From Comamonadaceae bacterium (GTDB lineage Bacteria > Pseudomonadota > Gammaproteobacteria > Burkholderiales > Burkholderiaceae_C): a stretch of 26,683 bases of DNA. Below, piece after piece: positions 7,435-14,663 of this stretch. Made by a program: the position numbers and the translations under genes. The first letter of the stretch is position 1, and every line of letters starts with the position of its first letter. The notes beneath the pieces are model-generated. The model had not been told where the DNA came from. It saw only the letters and a list, made by a program, of their open reading frames with translations, and ran no database searches. The DNA is taken from positions 1 through 26,683 of the forward strand of contig CANBQX010000007.1 in assembly GCA_947371775.1 (NCBI GenBank), in the 5' to 3' direction.

Positions 7435-8322
7435 ATGGCAGGCATCAAAATTCTGGACGGTGGCATGGGCCGCGAACTCAAGCGCATGGGCGCACCCTTT
7501 CAGCAACCGGAGTGGTCGGCGCTCGCGCTGTTAAAAGGCCCGCAGTTTGTGCGCCAGGCGCACGACGCGTTTGTACATGGTGGTGCCCAAATCATTACGA
7601 CCAACAGTTATGCGGTGGTGCCTTTTCATATTGGGCAGGAGCGTTTTGACGACCAGGGCGTGGCCTTGGCCCGCTTGGCGGCCGAGCTGGCGCGCGCCAG
7701 TGCAGACGCCGCCGCGCGCCCTGTGACGGTGGCGGGCTCCTTGCCGCCTGCGCTGGGCTCGTACCGGCCTGACTTGTTTGAGCGCGACGCATCGGTACGT
7801 ATTCACCAGGCGCTCATTGCAGGCATGGATGATTTAGTCGATGTGTGGCTGGCCGAGACCCAGAGCTCGATTGCCGAAATTCATGCGGTACGTGCCGCCT
7901 TGAATGGCAACGCGAAGCCTCTGTGGATTTCGTTCACCCTGGACGATGAGCCCGAGGGCGACGCTCCGGTGTTGCGCTCTGGCGAAACGGTGAGCAGCGC
8001 CGTCCACGCCGCACTGGCTTTGGGTGCGAAGGCCGTTTTATTCAACTGCAGCCAGCCGGAAGTCATGGAAGCGGCCGTGGTTGCGGCCAAGAAGGCGATC
8101 GCAGGTGCGGCGGTCGATATCGGGGTGTATGCCAATGCCTTTCCCGCGCAGTCCAAAAAGGCCACGGCCAATGCGGTCATTCTGGATATCCGCGAGGACC
8201 TGGATCCTCTGTCCTATGTGGGCTGGGCGCAGCGCTGGGTGGACCAGGGGGCAACCATCGTGGGTGGATGCTGCGGTATTTCTCCCCAGCACATTGCAGA
8301 GCTGGCCAAGACTTTCGCCTGA
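7435..8322 (+). CDS. Homocysteine S-methyltransferase family protein
   Basis: A zinc-dependent methyltransferase of the MmuM/HMT type, which usually passes a methyl group from S-methylmethionine or SAM to homocysteine to give methionine. The 295-residue single-domain barrel has the N-terminal LDGGMGRELKR at 7-17, ITTNSYAVVP at 54-63, and the three zinc cysteines Cys205 (FNCSQPE) and Cys279/Cys280 (GGCCGI). No cobalamin-binding domain is attached, so it is not MetH. The methyl donor cannot be deduced. AGGAG at 7421-7425 precedes the ATG by nine bases. Its place behind the Rid gene may reflect amino-acid metabolism, but that is inference. Confidence 0.88.
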   Translation: MAGIKILDGGMGRELKRMGAPFQQPEWSALALLKGPQFVRQAHDAFVHGGAQIITTNSYAVVPFHIGQERFDDQGVALARLAAELARASADAAARPVTVAGSLPPALGSYRPDLFERDASVRIHQALIAGMDDLVDVWLAETQSSIAEIHAVRAALNGNAKPLWISFTLDDEPEGDAPVLRSGETVSSAVHAALALGAKAVLFNCSQPEVMEAAVVAAKKAIAGAAVDIGVYANAFPAQSKKATANAVILDIREDLDPLSYVGWAQRWVDQGATIVGGCCGISPQHIAELAKTFA

Positions 8323-8392
8323 GTGACTGCGGCTGCACACGAGCTCGCGGGAAGGCGGCTACAGTGCTGGCTTTGATGTCGAGGATTCGCCC

Positions 8393-8815
8393 ATGCGCAT
8401 TTGGCAAAAGCCCATCTCTGTTGAACTACTGACGCAAAGTACCACGGGTACCGCGGACAGCCATTTGGGCATTGAGTTCTTGGAGGTGGGGGACGACTAC
8501 CTCGTGGGGCGCGTGCCAGTGGATGAGCGTACCCGCCAGCCCTACGGTTTGCTGCACGGTGGTGTCTCGGTCGTGCTGGCAGAAACGCTAGGTTCCTGCG
8601 GAGCCGCTTTTTCGTGCCCGCCCGGTTACCGCGCGGTCGGCTTGGATATCAACGCCAACCACCTCAAAGGCGTGCGCGGGGGCTGGGTCACCGGCACCGC
8701 ACGCCCGATTCACCGGGGCAGCACCACCCATGTGTGGCAAATCGAACTGCGCGACGATGCGGGGGACATGAGCTGTATCTCGCGCATCACCATGGCGATT
8801 TTGGCGCCGCGATAG
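8393..8815 (+). CDS. Hotdog-fold acyl-CoA thioesterase, MenI/YbdB (PaaI) type
   Basis: Hydrolyses acyl- or aroyl-CoA thioesters. The 140-residue product is very like E. coli MenI/YbdB in layout: IWQK at the N-terminus, SHLGIEFLEVGDDYL at 23-37, PVDERTRQPYGLLHGG at 42-57, and the catalytic Glu64 in VVLAETLGS. With no menaquinone genes in view, the physiological substrate remains open; phenylacetyl-type CoA thioesters or general salvage are possible. GAGGA lies seven bases before the ATG. A TACAGT hexamer at 8360-8365 could be a -10 box, but no -35 is seen. It is third in the plus-strand trio and converges on the adenosyltransferase gene. Confidence 0.88.
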   Translation: MRIWQKPISVELLTQSTTGTADSHLGIEFLEVGDDYLVGRVPVDERTRQPYGLLHGGVSVVLAETLGSCGAAFSCPPGYRAVGLDINANHLKGVRGGWVTGTARPIHRGSTTHVWQIELRDDAGDMSCISRITMAILAPR

Positions 8816-8834
8816 GCCGCAGCGCAGCGAAAGC

Positions 8835-9407
8835 TTAGCCCTTGGCGGCCATGCGCTCGCTTTTCCAATAGACGTCGTCACCCACGGTGCCATCGGTGCG
8901 GTGGCGGTTGAGTACGCGGGCCAACACAAACATCAAATCCGACAGGCGATTGAGGTACTGGCGCGGCGTCTCTTTGAGCGCCTCTTCGTTGCCCAGCGCC
9001 ACGACCGCGCGCTCCGCGCGGCGGGCCACGGTGCGGCAGACGTGGGCCAAAGACGCAGCCCGGGTGCCCGCCGGCAGAATGAACTCCTGCAAGCGGGGCA
9101 GGTCGCGGTTATAGGTTTCCAAGGCTTCATCCAAGGCGAGCACCGCCTCGCTCTTGAGCAGCTCAAAGCCAGGGATCGACAGCTCTCCGCCCAAGTTGAA
9201 CAGCTGATGCTGAATCTCGACCAGCACCTTGCGCACGCCTTCGGGCATGGCCTCACACAACAACACGCCAATATGGGAGTTGAGTTCGTCCACATCCCCC
9301 ATGGCATGCACACGCAAGCTGTTTTTGGAAACGCGGCTGTTGTCACCCAGGCCGGTGGTGCCGCTGTCTCCGGTGCGGGTGGCGATTTGCGTAAGGCGGT
9401 TTGACAT
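8835..9407 (-). CDS. Cob(I)alamin adenosyltransferase, PduO/MMAB type
   Basis: Transfers adenosyl from ATP to cob(I)alamin to make coenzyme B12. The 190 residues form one helical-bundle domain with the ATP-binding N-terminus TRTGDSGTTGLGD at 10-22, the MGDVDELNSHIG motif at 36-47, CRTVARRAERAV and YLNRLSDLMFVLAR, all hallmarks of the PduO class rather than CobA or EutT. It is the last gene of the nine-gene minus-strand block, 20 bp after the HD-GYP gene. It has no strong ribosome site, so coupling to the gene ahead is likely. There is no other B12 gene nearby, so its clients (for example methylmalonyl-CoA mutase) must lie elsewhere. Confidence 0.93.
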   Translation of the reverse strand: MSNRLTQIATRTGDSGTTGLGDNSRVSKNSLRVHAMGDVDELNSHIGVLLCEAMPEGVRKVLVEIQHQLFNLGGELSIPGFELLKSEAVLALDEALETYNRDLPRLQEFILPAGTRAASLAHVCRTVARRAERAVVALGNEEALKETPRQYLNRLSDLMFVLARVLNRHRTDGTVGDDVYWKSERMAAKG

Positions 9408-9427
9408 AGCTTGTAGCGTTCTGCGTG

Positions 9428-10183
9428 TTACATCACCGAGTGTTCGGCGATGGCTTCAGCAAGGGTTTCCATTTTTTGTTGCAGGTCCTGATCCGTATCT
9501 GCATGGTGGCGAGCCACCTGCTCAATCTCGGCCGCGCAGGACAGAAAAGCGTCCACCACCGCCGGATCAAACTGCGCACCCCGTTCGGCGGCAATGCATT
9601 CCACTGCTTGCATATGCGACATGCCTCTTTTGTAGACCTTGTTGCTCACCATGGCGTCGTACACATCAGCCACCGCAACAATGCGGGCGCACAAGGGAAT
9701 GGCATCGCCAGCGCGTTGTTCTGGGTAGCCTTGGCCGTCCCAGTGTTCATGGTGCGACAAGGCCAATTCCTTGGCCATTGGCAGCCAGGCGTCGGCGGGA
9801 CCACAGGTTTTTTCGGCCTGTAATAGCGCCTTGTAGCCGCGCACCGTATGGCTTTGCATGGTGCTGCGTTCTTCGGGGGTGAAGTGCCCGGGTTTGAGCA
9901 GAATGCGCTCAGGTATCGCCAGGGTGCCAATGTCATAAAACAGCACGCCTTGCACCAGATGGTTCACGTACTCAGTGGTCAAAACCGGCGCCAATGCGGG
10001 CATCTGCTGCAATGCTTTGGCCAACAGCCGCACATAGCCTTGCACGCGCAACAAATGGGCTTCGGTGTCAGCATCACGGCGCTCCGCCAGCGTTGACATG
10101 GCAAACAACACCACCTGGGCTGCAGAGACGACAGGGGCGTCCAAGGTAGCAAATGGCGAGGAGACGTGCTGGGTAACGGACAT
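9428..10183 (-). CDS. HD-GYP-type domain protein with altered HD motif
   Basis: The 251 residues hold one HD-GYP-like domain, a fold that normally hydrolyses c-di-GMP. Conserved pieces are His43 (HLLRV), DIGTLAIPERILLKPG at 84-99, SHTVRG at 111-116, HHEHWDGQGYP at 144-154 (with GYP intact) and ADVYDAM at 172-178. The key HD pair, however, reads Tyr83-Asp84, and the following IGK Lys is Thr87. Loss of that metal-binding His suggests reduced or altered metal binding and activity. No receiver or other sensory domain is attached. The chosen ATG is one base after the methyltransferase stop, with AAGG eight bases ahead. The longer frame to 10282 only overlaps that gene. Confidence 0.85.
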   Translation of the reverse strand: MSVTQHVSSPFATLDAPVVSAAQVVLFAMSTLAERRDADTEAHLLRVQGYVRLLAKALQQMPALAPVLTTEYVNHLVQGVLFYDIGTLAIPERILLKPGHFTPEERSTMQSHTVRGYKALLQAEKTCGPADAWLPMAKELALSHHEHWDGQGYPEQRAGDAIPLCARIVAVADVYDAMVSNKVYKRGMSHMQAVECIAAERGAQFDPAVVDAFLSCAAEIEQVARHHADTDQDLQQKMETLAEAIAEHSVM

Positions 10184-10184
10184 G

Positions 10185-10982
10185 CTAGGGCCTTGCAAAA
10201 ATGAAGGGCGTTTTGTAAATCCATACCATTTTGCCATCGCTTGCCTTATAGCGATGGGTTGGCACGAGCTCGGTGGCCTCAAAGTCCAGGCTCACCATCG
10301 TAGCGCCGGTGCGAAGTTCTTTGTGCGCTTTGGCCACCGCTTTGGGCATGCTCTCGGGCCGCTGGAACAGGTACACCATTTGGTAGCCCGACCAATCCGC
10401 CTGCCAAATGTCCCCGCGGCTAATGCGGGCCCAGGGCAGGCGCAAGGCGCAGAGCCAGCGCAAAGAAGCACTCCACTCCAGGCCGTAAAACTGCGCTTGG
10501 GGGTAGGCTTTGCGCAGCGCCAGCAAGCCGTGCCCCAGACCGCAGCCCGCATCAAGCACGCGCGCGCCGGTGGGCAAGGGGGCATAGTCCGGCAAGGACA
10601 GCAATGCCTGTGCGGGCGTGGGAAACAGCGGTGCGTCGGCCCAGGTGTTCATGGGGTAGACGAGCAACATCACCACCAGCGGCAGCAGCCAAAACCAGGC
10701 GGGCATATCGCCCAGGCCCAAGAGCGGCAGGCTCAAGGCAAAAGACACCGGGAACCCCGCGGCCACCACCGCCTTGCGCCACCAGCTATCGCCCCACAAG
10801 CTCAGCACCACACCCAACAGGGCGGCGACAAGCAAGGCAAAGCCCATGGGCCAATCGCGCAGCAAGAGAATACGAAACGCCGCCCAGCTCACACCCCAGC
10901 TCAGCAAGGCTGGCAAGGGCCAAGGCGGCGCAGCACGCCAGCGGCTGCGAGGCGCAGGTACAAGGTCGTTCGAACCCGTCAT
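10185..10982 (-). CDS. Membrane-anchored class I SAM-dependent methyltransferase
   Basis: The 265 residues divide into an N-terminal part with about four hydrophobic helices (near 24-42, 46-64, 70-90 and 93-111) and a cytosolic methyltransferase domain from about 140. The SAM-binding motif I is VLDAGCGLGHGLL, followed by the acidic strand end FYGLEWS and DIWQADWSGYQMVYLFQ. The substrate is unknown. Position is the strongest clue: it starts six bases after parB and ends one base before the HD-GYP start, so it is almost certainly co-transcribed with the segregation genes. It lacks its own clear ribosome site. A role in modifying a lipid or membrane protein is possible but unsupported. Confidence 0.75.
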   Translation of the reverse strand: MTGSNDLVPAPRSRWRAAPPWPLPALLSWGVSWAAFRILLLRDWPMGFALLVAALLGVVLSLWGDSWWRKAVVAAGFPVSFALSLPLLGLGDMPAWFWLLPLVVMLLVYPMNTWADAPLFPTPAQALLSLPDYAPLPTGARVLDAGCGLGHGLLALRKAYPQAQFYGLEWSASLRWLCALRLPWARISRGDIWQADWSGYQMVYLFQRPESMPKAVAKAHKELRTGATMVSLDFEATELVPTHRYKASDGKMVWIYKTPFIFARP

Positions 10983-10988
10983 GGAAAA

Positions 10989-11942
10989 CTAACGATTGCC
11001 GTGCGGCGCCAAGCGCTCAATCAAGCCATTGAGCGCTTCGAGTGATCCAAATTGGATGACGACTTCTCCCATTTCTTCGATGCGGCCTGCACGCTTAATT
11101 CTTTTTTTGATAAGCACTTCGACCTGGGCTTGGAACAAGTCCGACAGCTCTTCCTCGACCCTTTTCAGGTCACGCGACTTCTCTTTTTTCGGCTTCGATG
11201 CCACCAAAGAAAACTCGGCGCCCAGTTTTTTCACCAGGCTTTCGGCTTCGCGCACCGAGAGCTTTTTGTTGGCAATCTGGTTGGCGGCGGTGATTTGCGT
11301 GGCGCGGTCCAGCGCGAGCAGGGCGCGGGCATGGCCCATGTCAATGTCACCGGCCATCAGCATGGACTGCACCGGATCGGCCAGGTTGAGCAAACGCATC
11401 AGGTTGCTGGCCGCACTGCGCGAACGGCCCACTGACTGCGCGGCCTGCTCATGGGTCAGGCCAAATTCTTTGATCAAACGCTGCAGGCCCTGCGCTTCTT
11501 CGAGCGGATTGAGGTCTTCACGCTGCATGTTCTCGATCAAGGCCATGGCGGCGGCGGCTTCGTCCGCCACATTGCGCACCATCACCGGAACCCGGTCCAG
11601 GCCCGCGAGCTTGGCCGCACGAAATCGCCGCTCGCCGGCAATGATTTCATACACCGGGCGGCTCGAGCCCTCGGGCCGGTGCGCATTGGCGCGCGCGGCG
11701 TCGAGCTCGCGCACCAGAATCGGCTGCATGATGCCTTGGGCTTTGATGCTTTCGGCCAACTCGTAGAGCGCACCCTCATCCATGTGGGTGCGCGGCTGGT
11801 AGATGCCGGCCACCATGTCGCCCAACAGCAGGGTGGTGGGCAGGCTGGCGTCCAGGGGGGTGTCGGGCGCAGCGTCCTGGACTTTGGGGCCTAGCAGGGC
11901 TTCGAGGCCCATTCCGAGGCCTTTGGGTTTTTTAGTGGCCAT
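10989..11942 (-). CDS. parB: Chromosome partitioning protein ParB
   Basis: A CTP-dependent DNA clamp that loads at parS and spreads, organising the origin region for ParA-driven segregation. The 317-residue product has the N-terminal GLGMGLEALLG (8-18), which touches ParA, the CTPase region with GIYQPR (46-51) and GERRFRAAK (103-111), the ENMQREDLNPLEEA segment at 137-150, a helix-turn-helix near 161-182 (LTHEQAAQSVGRSRSAASN) that reads parS, and a C-terminal dimerisation part. The ATG at 11942 with GGAAG about eight bases ahead was chosen over a frame reaching 11990 inside the upstream gene. It overlaps the hydrolase gene by 11 bp. Confidence 0.97.
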   Translation of the reverse strand: MATKKPKGLGMGLEALLGPKVQDAAPDTPLDASLPTTLLLGDMVAGIYQPRTHMDEGALYELAESIKAQGIMQPILVRELDAARANAHRPEGSSRPVYEIIAGERRFRAAKLAGLDRVPVMVRNVADEAAAAMALIENMQREDLNPLEEAQGLQRLIKEFGLTHEQAAQSVGRSRSAASNLMRLLNLADPVQSMLMAGDIDMGHARALLALDRATQITAANQIANKKLSVREAESLVKKLGAEFSLVASKPKKEKSRDLKRVEEELSDLFQAQVEVLIKKRIKRAGRIEEMGEVVIQFGSLEALNGLIERLAPHGNR

Positions 11943-12489
11943 GGTGGGCTTCCTTGTTAGAGAGGAGGGACTGCAGCAGTGCGTGGCCATCGGGCCAGTC
12001 GCCTAACTGCGAATCCGCGTTGATATGTCCGGCATGTCCGCAGTCATGCCACTGCGCACCCCAGGCCTGTGCAAACCACTGCGCACGCTCCAGGCTGCAA
12101 TAGGGATCGTTGTGGCTGCCCGCCAGCACACTGGCGAAGGGCAGGCGTTGCGCAACCACCGGAGACCAGCTGTGCAGTACCGGACGCAGTTCTTCACGCT
12201 CTGCATCACCCGGGGCCACCAGCAAGGCCGCTTGCACGCGGTGCGTGTTGCGCGAGCAGGCTGCCCAAGCAGATACCAGCAAACAGCCCAGGCTGTGGGC
12301 CACCAGAACGCAAGGAGAGGGCTGTGCAAGCACCACTTCTTCGAGCCGGGTGATCCAGTCGCCGCGCAGGGGTTGCATCCAGTCGTGCTGCTCCACGCGC
12401 TGGTAGCCGTAGAGGGCTTCCCAGCGGCTTTGCCAATGGGCGGGGCCGGAGTTCTGCCAACCGGGCAGCAACAAGACAGGGGTGCTCAT
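11932..12489 (-). CDS. RBBP9/YdeN-type alpha/beta hydrolase
   Basis: A small serine hydrolase of 185 residues. The catalytic triad can be read as Ser66 (AHSLG), Asp128 (SHNDPY) and His155 (GHAGHIN). The N-terminus LLLPGWQNSGPAHWQ is typical of the RBBP9/YdeN family. The nucleophile motif is AHSLG rather than GHSLG, which is common there. Physiological substrates of bacterial members are mostly unknown. It is wedged between parA (5 bp gap) and parB (11 bp overlap), so its translation is tied to both. The C-terminal residues HHGH are encoded by the same bases as the parB start. From memory, the arrangement recurs in related burkholderial genomes. Confidence 0.85.
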   Translation of the reverse strand: MSTPVLLLPGWQNSGPAHWQSRWEALYGYQRVEQHDWMQPLRGDWITRLEEVVLAQPSPCVLVAHSLGCLLVSAWAACSRNTHRVQAALLVAPGDAEREELRPVLHSWSPVVAQRLPFASVLAGSHNDPYCSLERAQWFAQAWGAQWHDCGHAGHINADSQLGDWPDGHALLQSLLSNKEAHHGH

Positions 12490-12494
12490 CGGTC

Positions 12495-13283
12495 TTAGTG
12501 TGCGTTGGGCAAGCGGCGCAGCATCTCTGCCGCAAAGGCTACGAAGGCCTGCGCGCCTTTGGAGCTGGGGTCAAACGCCACACCGGGCAAACCATAGCTA
12601 GGCGCCTCGGCCAAGCGGACATTGCGCGGGATGATGGTCTCAAACACCTTGTCGCCAAAATGGGCGGTGAGCTGCTCGCTCACCTGCTGCTGCAAGGTGA
12701 TGCGCGGATCAAACATCACGCGCAGCAAACCGATGATGCGCAAGTCGTCGTTCAAGTTGGCCTTGACCTGTTTGATGGTGTTGACCAGGTCGGTCAGGCC
12801 TTCCAGGGCGAAGTACTCACATTGCATGGGCACCACCACGCCATCGGCGCAGCACAAACCATTGAGTGTCAGCATGGAAAGCGATGGCGGGCAGTCGATC
12901 AGCACAAAGTCGTAGTCCTTGTCGACCTCCGCCAGGGCCGTTTTGAGGCGGCGCTCACGGCGTTCCAACTCCACCATTTCCACTTCCGCGCCCGCGAGTT
13001 CACGGTTGGCGCCCAGGATGTCGTAGCTGCAGCCCGCAGCCACCAGTTTGTCGCTGCGAACACGCGCCTCCGCCACACTGGCCGACTCAAGCAGCACGTC
13101 GTACACGCTGAGCTGAATGCTGCGCTTGTCTACGCCCGAGCCCATGGTGGCATTGCCCTGGGGATCCAAGTCAATCATCAGCACGCGCTGACCCAACTTG
13201 GCCAAACCTGCGGCCAGGTTCACCGTGGTCGTCGTTTTGCCAACGCCACCTTTTTGGTTCGCAATGCAGAAAATTTTGGCCAT
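12495..13283 (-). CDS. parA: Chromosome partitioning ATPase ParA (Soj)
   Basis: A deviant Walker A ATPase that binds nucleoid DNA and moves ParB-parS complexes. The 262 residues include KGGVGKTTTT at 11-20 with the signature lysine Lys11, the switch I region DLDPQGNATMGSG at 38-50, the Walker B strand FVLIDCPPSL, and the ParA C-terminal pattern IIPRNVRLAEAPSYGLP. It lacks the N-terminal HTH of plasmid type Ia ParA, so it is the chromosomal kind. It follows lysE by 70 bp, a gap that contains a parS site. No strong ribosome site is seen before the ATG. Confidence 0.97.
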   Translation of the reverse strand: MAKIFCIANQKGGVGKTTTTVNLAAGLAKLGQRVLMIDLDPQGNATMGSGVDKRSIQLSVYDVLLESASVAEARVRSDKLVAAGCSYDILGANRELAGAEVEMVELERRERRLKTALAEVDKDYDFVLIDCPPSLSMLTLNGLCCADGVVVPMQCEYFALEGLTDLVNTIKQVKANLNDDLRIIGLLRVMFDPRITLQQQVSEQLTAHFGDKVFETIIPRNVRLAEAPSYGLPGVAFDPSSKGAQAFVAFAAEMLRRLPNAH

Positions 13284-13325
13284 GGTCAGTGTCGCTGGAA
13301 AAATAAAGGGGCTAGCCGCAATGGG

Positions 13326-13339
13326 GTTTCACGTGGAAC
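13326..13339. other. parS: parS site 1, between lysE and parA
   Basis: GTTTCACGTGGAAC matches the conserved 14-base parS core GTTTCACGTGAAAC at 13 of 14 positions. The differing half is the one found in GTTCCAC-type parS variants. It lies 43 bp upstream of parA, so ParB binding could also affect parA expression. Confidence 0.8.
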
Positions 13340-13353
13340 GGGGCGTGCCCGCA

Positions 13354-13968
13354 TCACTGCGAGGCCACCAGCTTGAGGCCAAAGCCGATCAAAAAAACAC
13401 CGGCTACTTTTTCCAAAACGCGACCAATCAAGGGGTTGGCGCGCACGCGCTCTGCAAAAAAGTGGGTGAGCAAAGTCGCGCCCAAGCCATAAGCAAAGGT
13501 CAGCGCCGCAATCGTGGCGGCCATTGCGCCATAAGTGATCAAGCCTTGTTGTCGCACCGGATCCACAAACAAAGGAAAAAACGCCATGTAAAACAATATC
13601 GCCTTGGGGTTGAGCAGGGTGATGAACAGGGCTTGGCGCAGGTAATGGTGCGGGCGGATATCGATGGCGGACGGCGCGCCTGCTTTCGATGTGAGCATGA
13701 AACCACCCAACCACGCCAAATACCCCGCACCGACCCACTGCACCGCCTGAAAGGCTGCAGGGTAGGCGGCCAGCAAAGCCGCCACACCCGCCACCGCCAA
13801 CCACAGCAGCACCTGGTCGCCCACAATCACCCCAAGGGTGGCCGCCAAGCCGCCGCGCACGCCGCCCTTGCTGGTCGACAGCACCAGGGCCAGATTGCCC
13901 GGACCGGGAATCAGCAGAAACACCACAATGGTGCCAACAAAGGTGCCGTAATCGCTAACGCCAAACAT
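13354..13968 (-). CDS. LysE/RhtB-family exporter
   Basis: An inner-membrane amino-acid or metabolite exporter. The 204 residues and about six hydrophobic helices are typical. The family signature FLLIPGPGNLALVLSTSKGG occupies about 17-36 and LNPKAILFYMAFFP lies in mid-protein. The exported compound cannot be told; RhtB-type members export homoserine, threonine or related amino acids. The ATG at 13968 has AGGA five bases ahead. The longer frame upstream is antisense-like sequence of rsmG. It sits between rsmG (41 bp gap) and parA, and is probably a passenger in the segregation operon. Confidence 0.9.
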   Translation of the reverse strand: MFGVSDYGTFVGTIVVFLLIPGPGNLALVLSTSKGGVRGGLAATLGVIVGDQVLLWLAVAGVAALLAAYPAAFQAVQWVGAGYLAWLGGFMLTSKAGAPSAIDIRPHHYLRQALFITLLNPKAILFYMAFFPLFVDPVRQQGLITYGAMAATIAALTFAYGLGATLLTHFFAERVRANPLIGRVLEKVAGVFLIGFGLKLVASQ

Positions 13969-14009
13969 GGAAGTCCTGAAGTGAGGGGGCGAGTTTACGT
14001 TAGCAAGGC

Positions 14010-14663
14010 TCAGGCGCGACGCATCCAGACCAGACAGCGATCGGCCTCCAGGCCCGGCACCTGCAACGGTTCCACGTGAAACACGCGCAGCGCTGCGCCC
14101 AAGGCGTCTATTTCGGCCTGCGGATCTTTGCCTTTCATCGCCATCCAAACCCCTGTAGGCGCCAAGGCGGCGGCCGACCAGGTCGTGAAATCCAGCAGCG
14201 ACGCAAAGGCCCGCGAGCAGACCAGGTCGTAGGGCTCCGTCAAACTCTCCACCCGCGCGTGGATGCCGCGCAAGTTGGGCAACTTCAGACTCACCGCGAC
14301 CTGCTGAACAAAGGCCGCTTTTTTCGCCACCGTGTCCACACAATGCACAGTCAAGGCAGGGCAGCAGATGGCCAACACCACACCCGGCAAGCCCGCACCC
14401 GAGCCCACATCCAACACCCGGAGCGGCTCGCTCAAACCCCGTTCAGCCAGCTGCTGACGCATAGGGGCAATGACGGCCAAACTGTCGAGCAAGTGGTGGG
14501 TGAGCATTTCTTGCGGATCGCGCACCGCCGTCAAGTTGTACACCCGGGTCCATTTTTGAATCAGACTGAGGTAGTCGAGCAAGGCCTCGACCTGCGCGTC
14601 ATTCAGATCCAAGCCCAGCGACTGCAGGCCGGCGCGCAGCGGCGCCTCCAAAGCCTTGCTCAC
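14010..14663 (-). CDS. rsmG: 16S rRNA (guanine-527 N7)-methyltransferase
   Basis: Methylates G527 of 16S rRNA, using SAM. The 217 residues match RsmG (GidB). The SAM motif is VLDVGSGAGLPGVVLA at 83-98, preceded by RVYNLTAVRDPQEMLTHHLLDS at 40-61 (read here in two parts, RVYNLTAVRD and PQEMLTHHLLDS). The start codon is GTG at 14663, overlapping the mnmG stop by four bases (GTGA), a classic translational coupling. A parS site is embedded near the 3' end of the gene and encodes the residues VFHVEP. The gene order mnmG-rsmG ahead of parA-parB is the standard arrangement near bacterial chromosome origins. Confidence 0.96.
   Translation of the reverse strand: MSKALEAPLRAGLQSLGLDLNDAQVEALLDYLSLIQKWTRVYNLTAVRDPQEMLTHHLLDSLAVIAPMRQQLAERGLSEPLRVLDVGSGAGLPGVVLAICCPALTVHCVDTVAKKAAFVQQVAVSLKLPNLRGIHARVESLTEPYDLVCSRAFASLLDFTTWSAAALAPTGVWMAMKGKDPQAEIDALGAALRVFHVEPLQVPGLEADRCLVWMRRA
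14069..14082. other. parS: parS site 2, inside rsmG
   Basis: GTTCCACGTGAAAC differs from the symmetrical parS core at one base. With flanks, the 16-mer GGTTCCACGTGAAACA differs from the Bacillus-type site TGTTCCACGTGAAACA at one position. It lies 743 bp from site 1. Confidence 0.88.
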
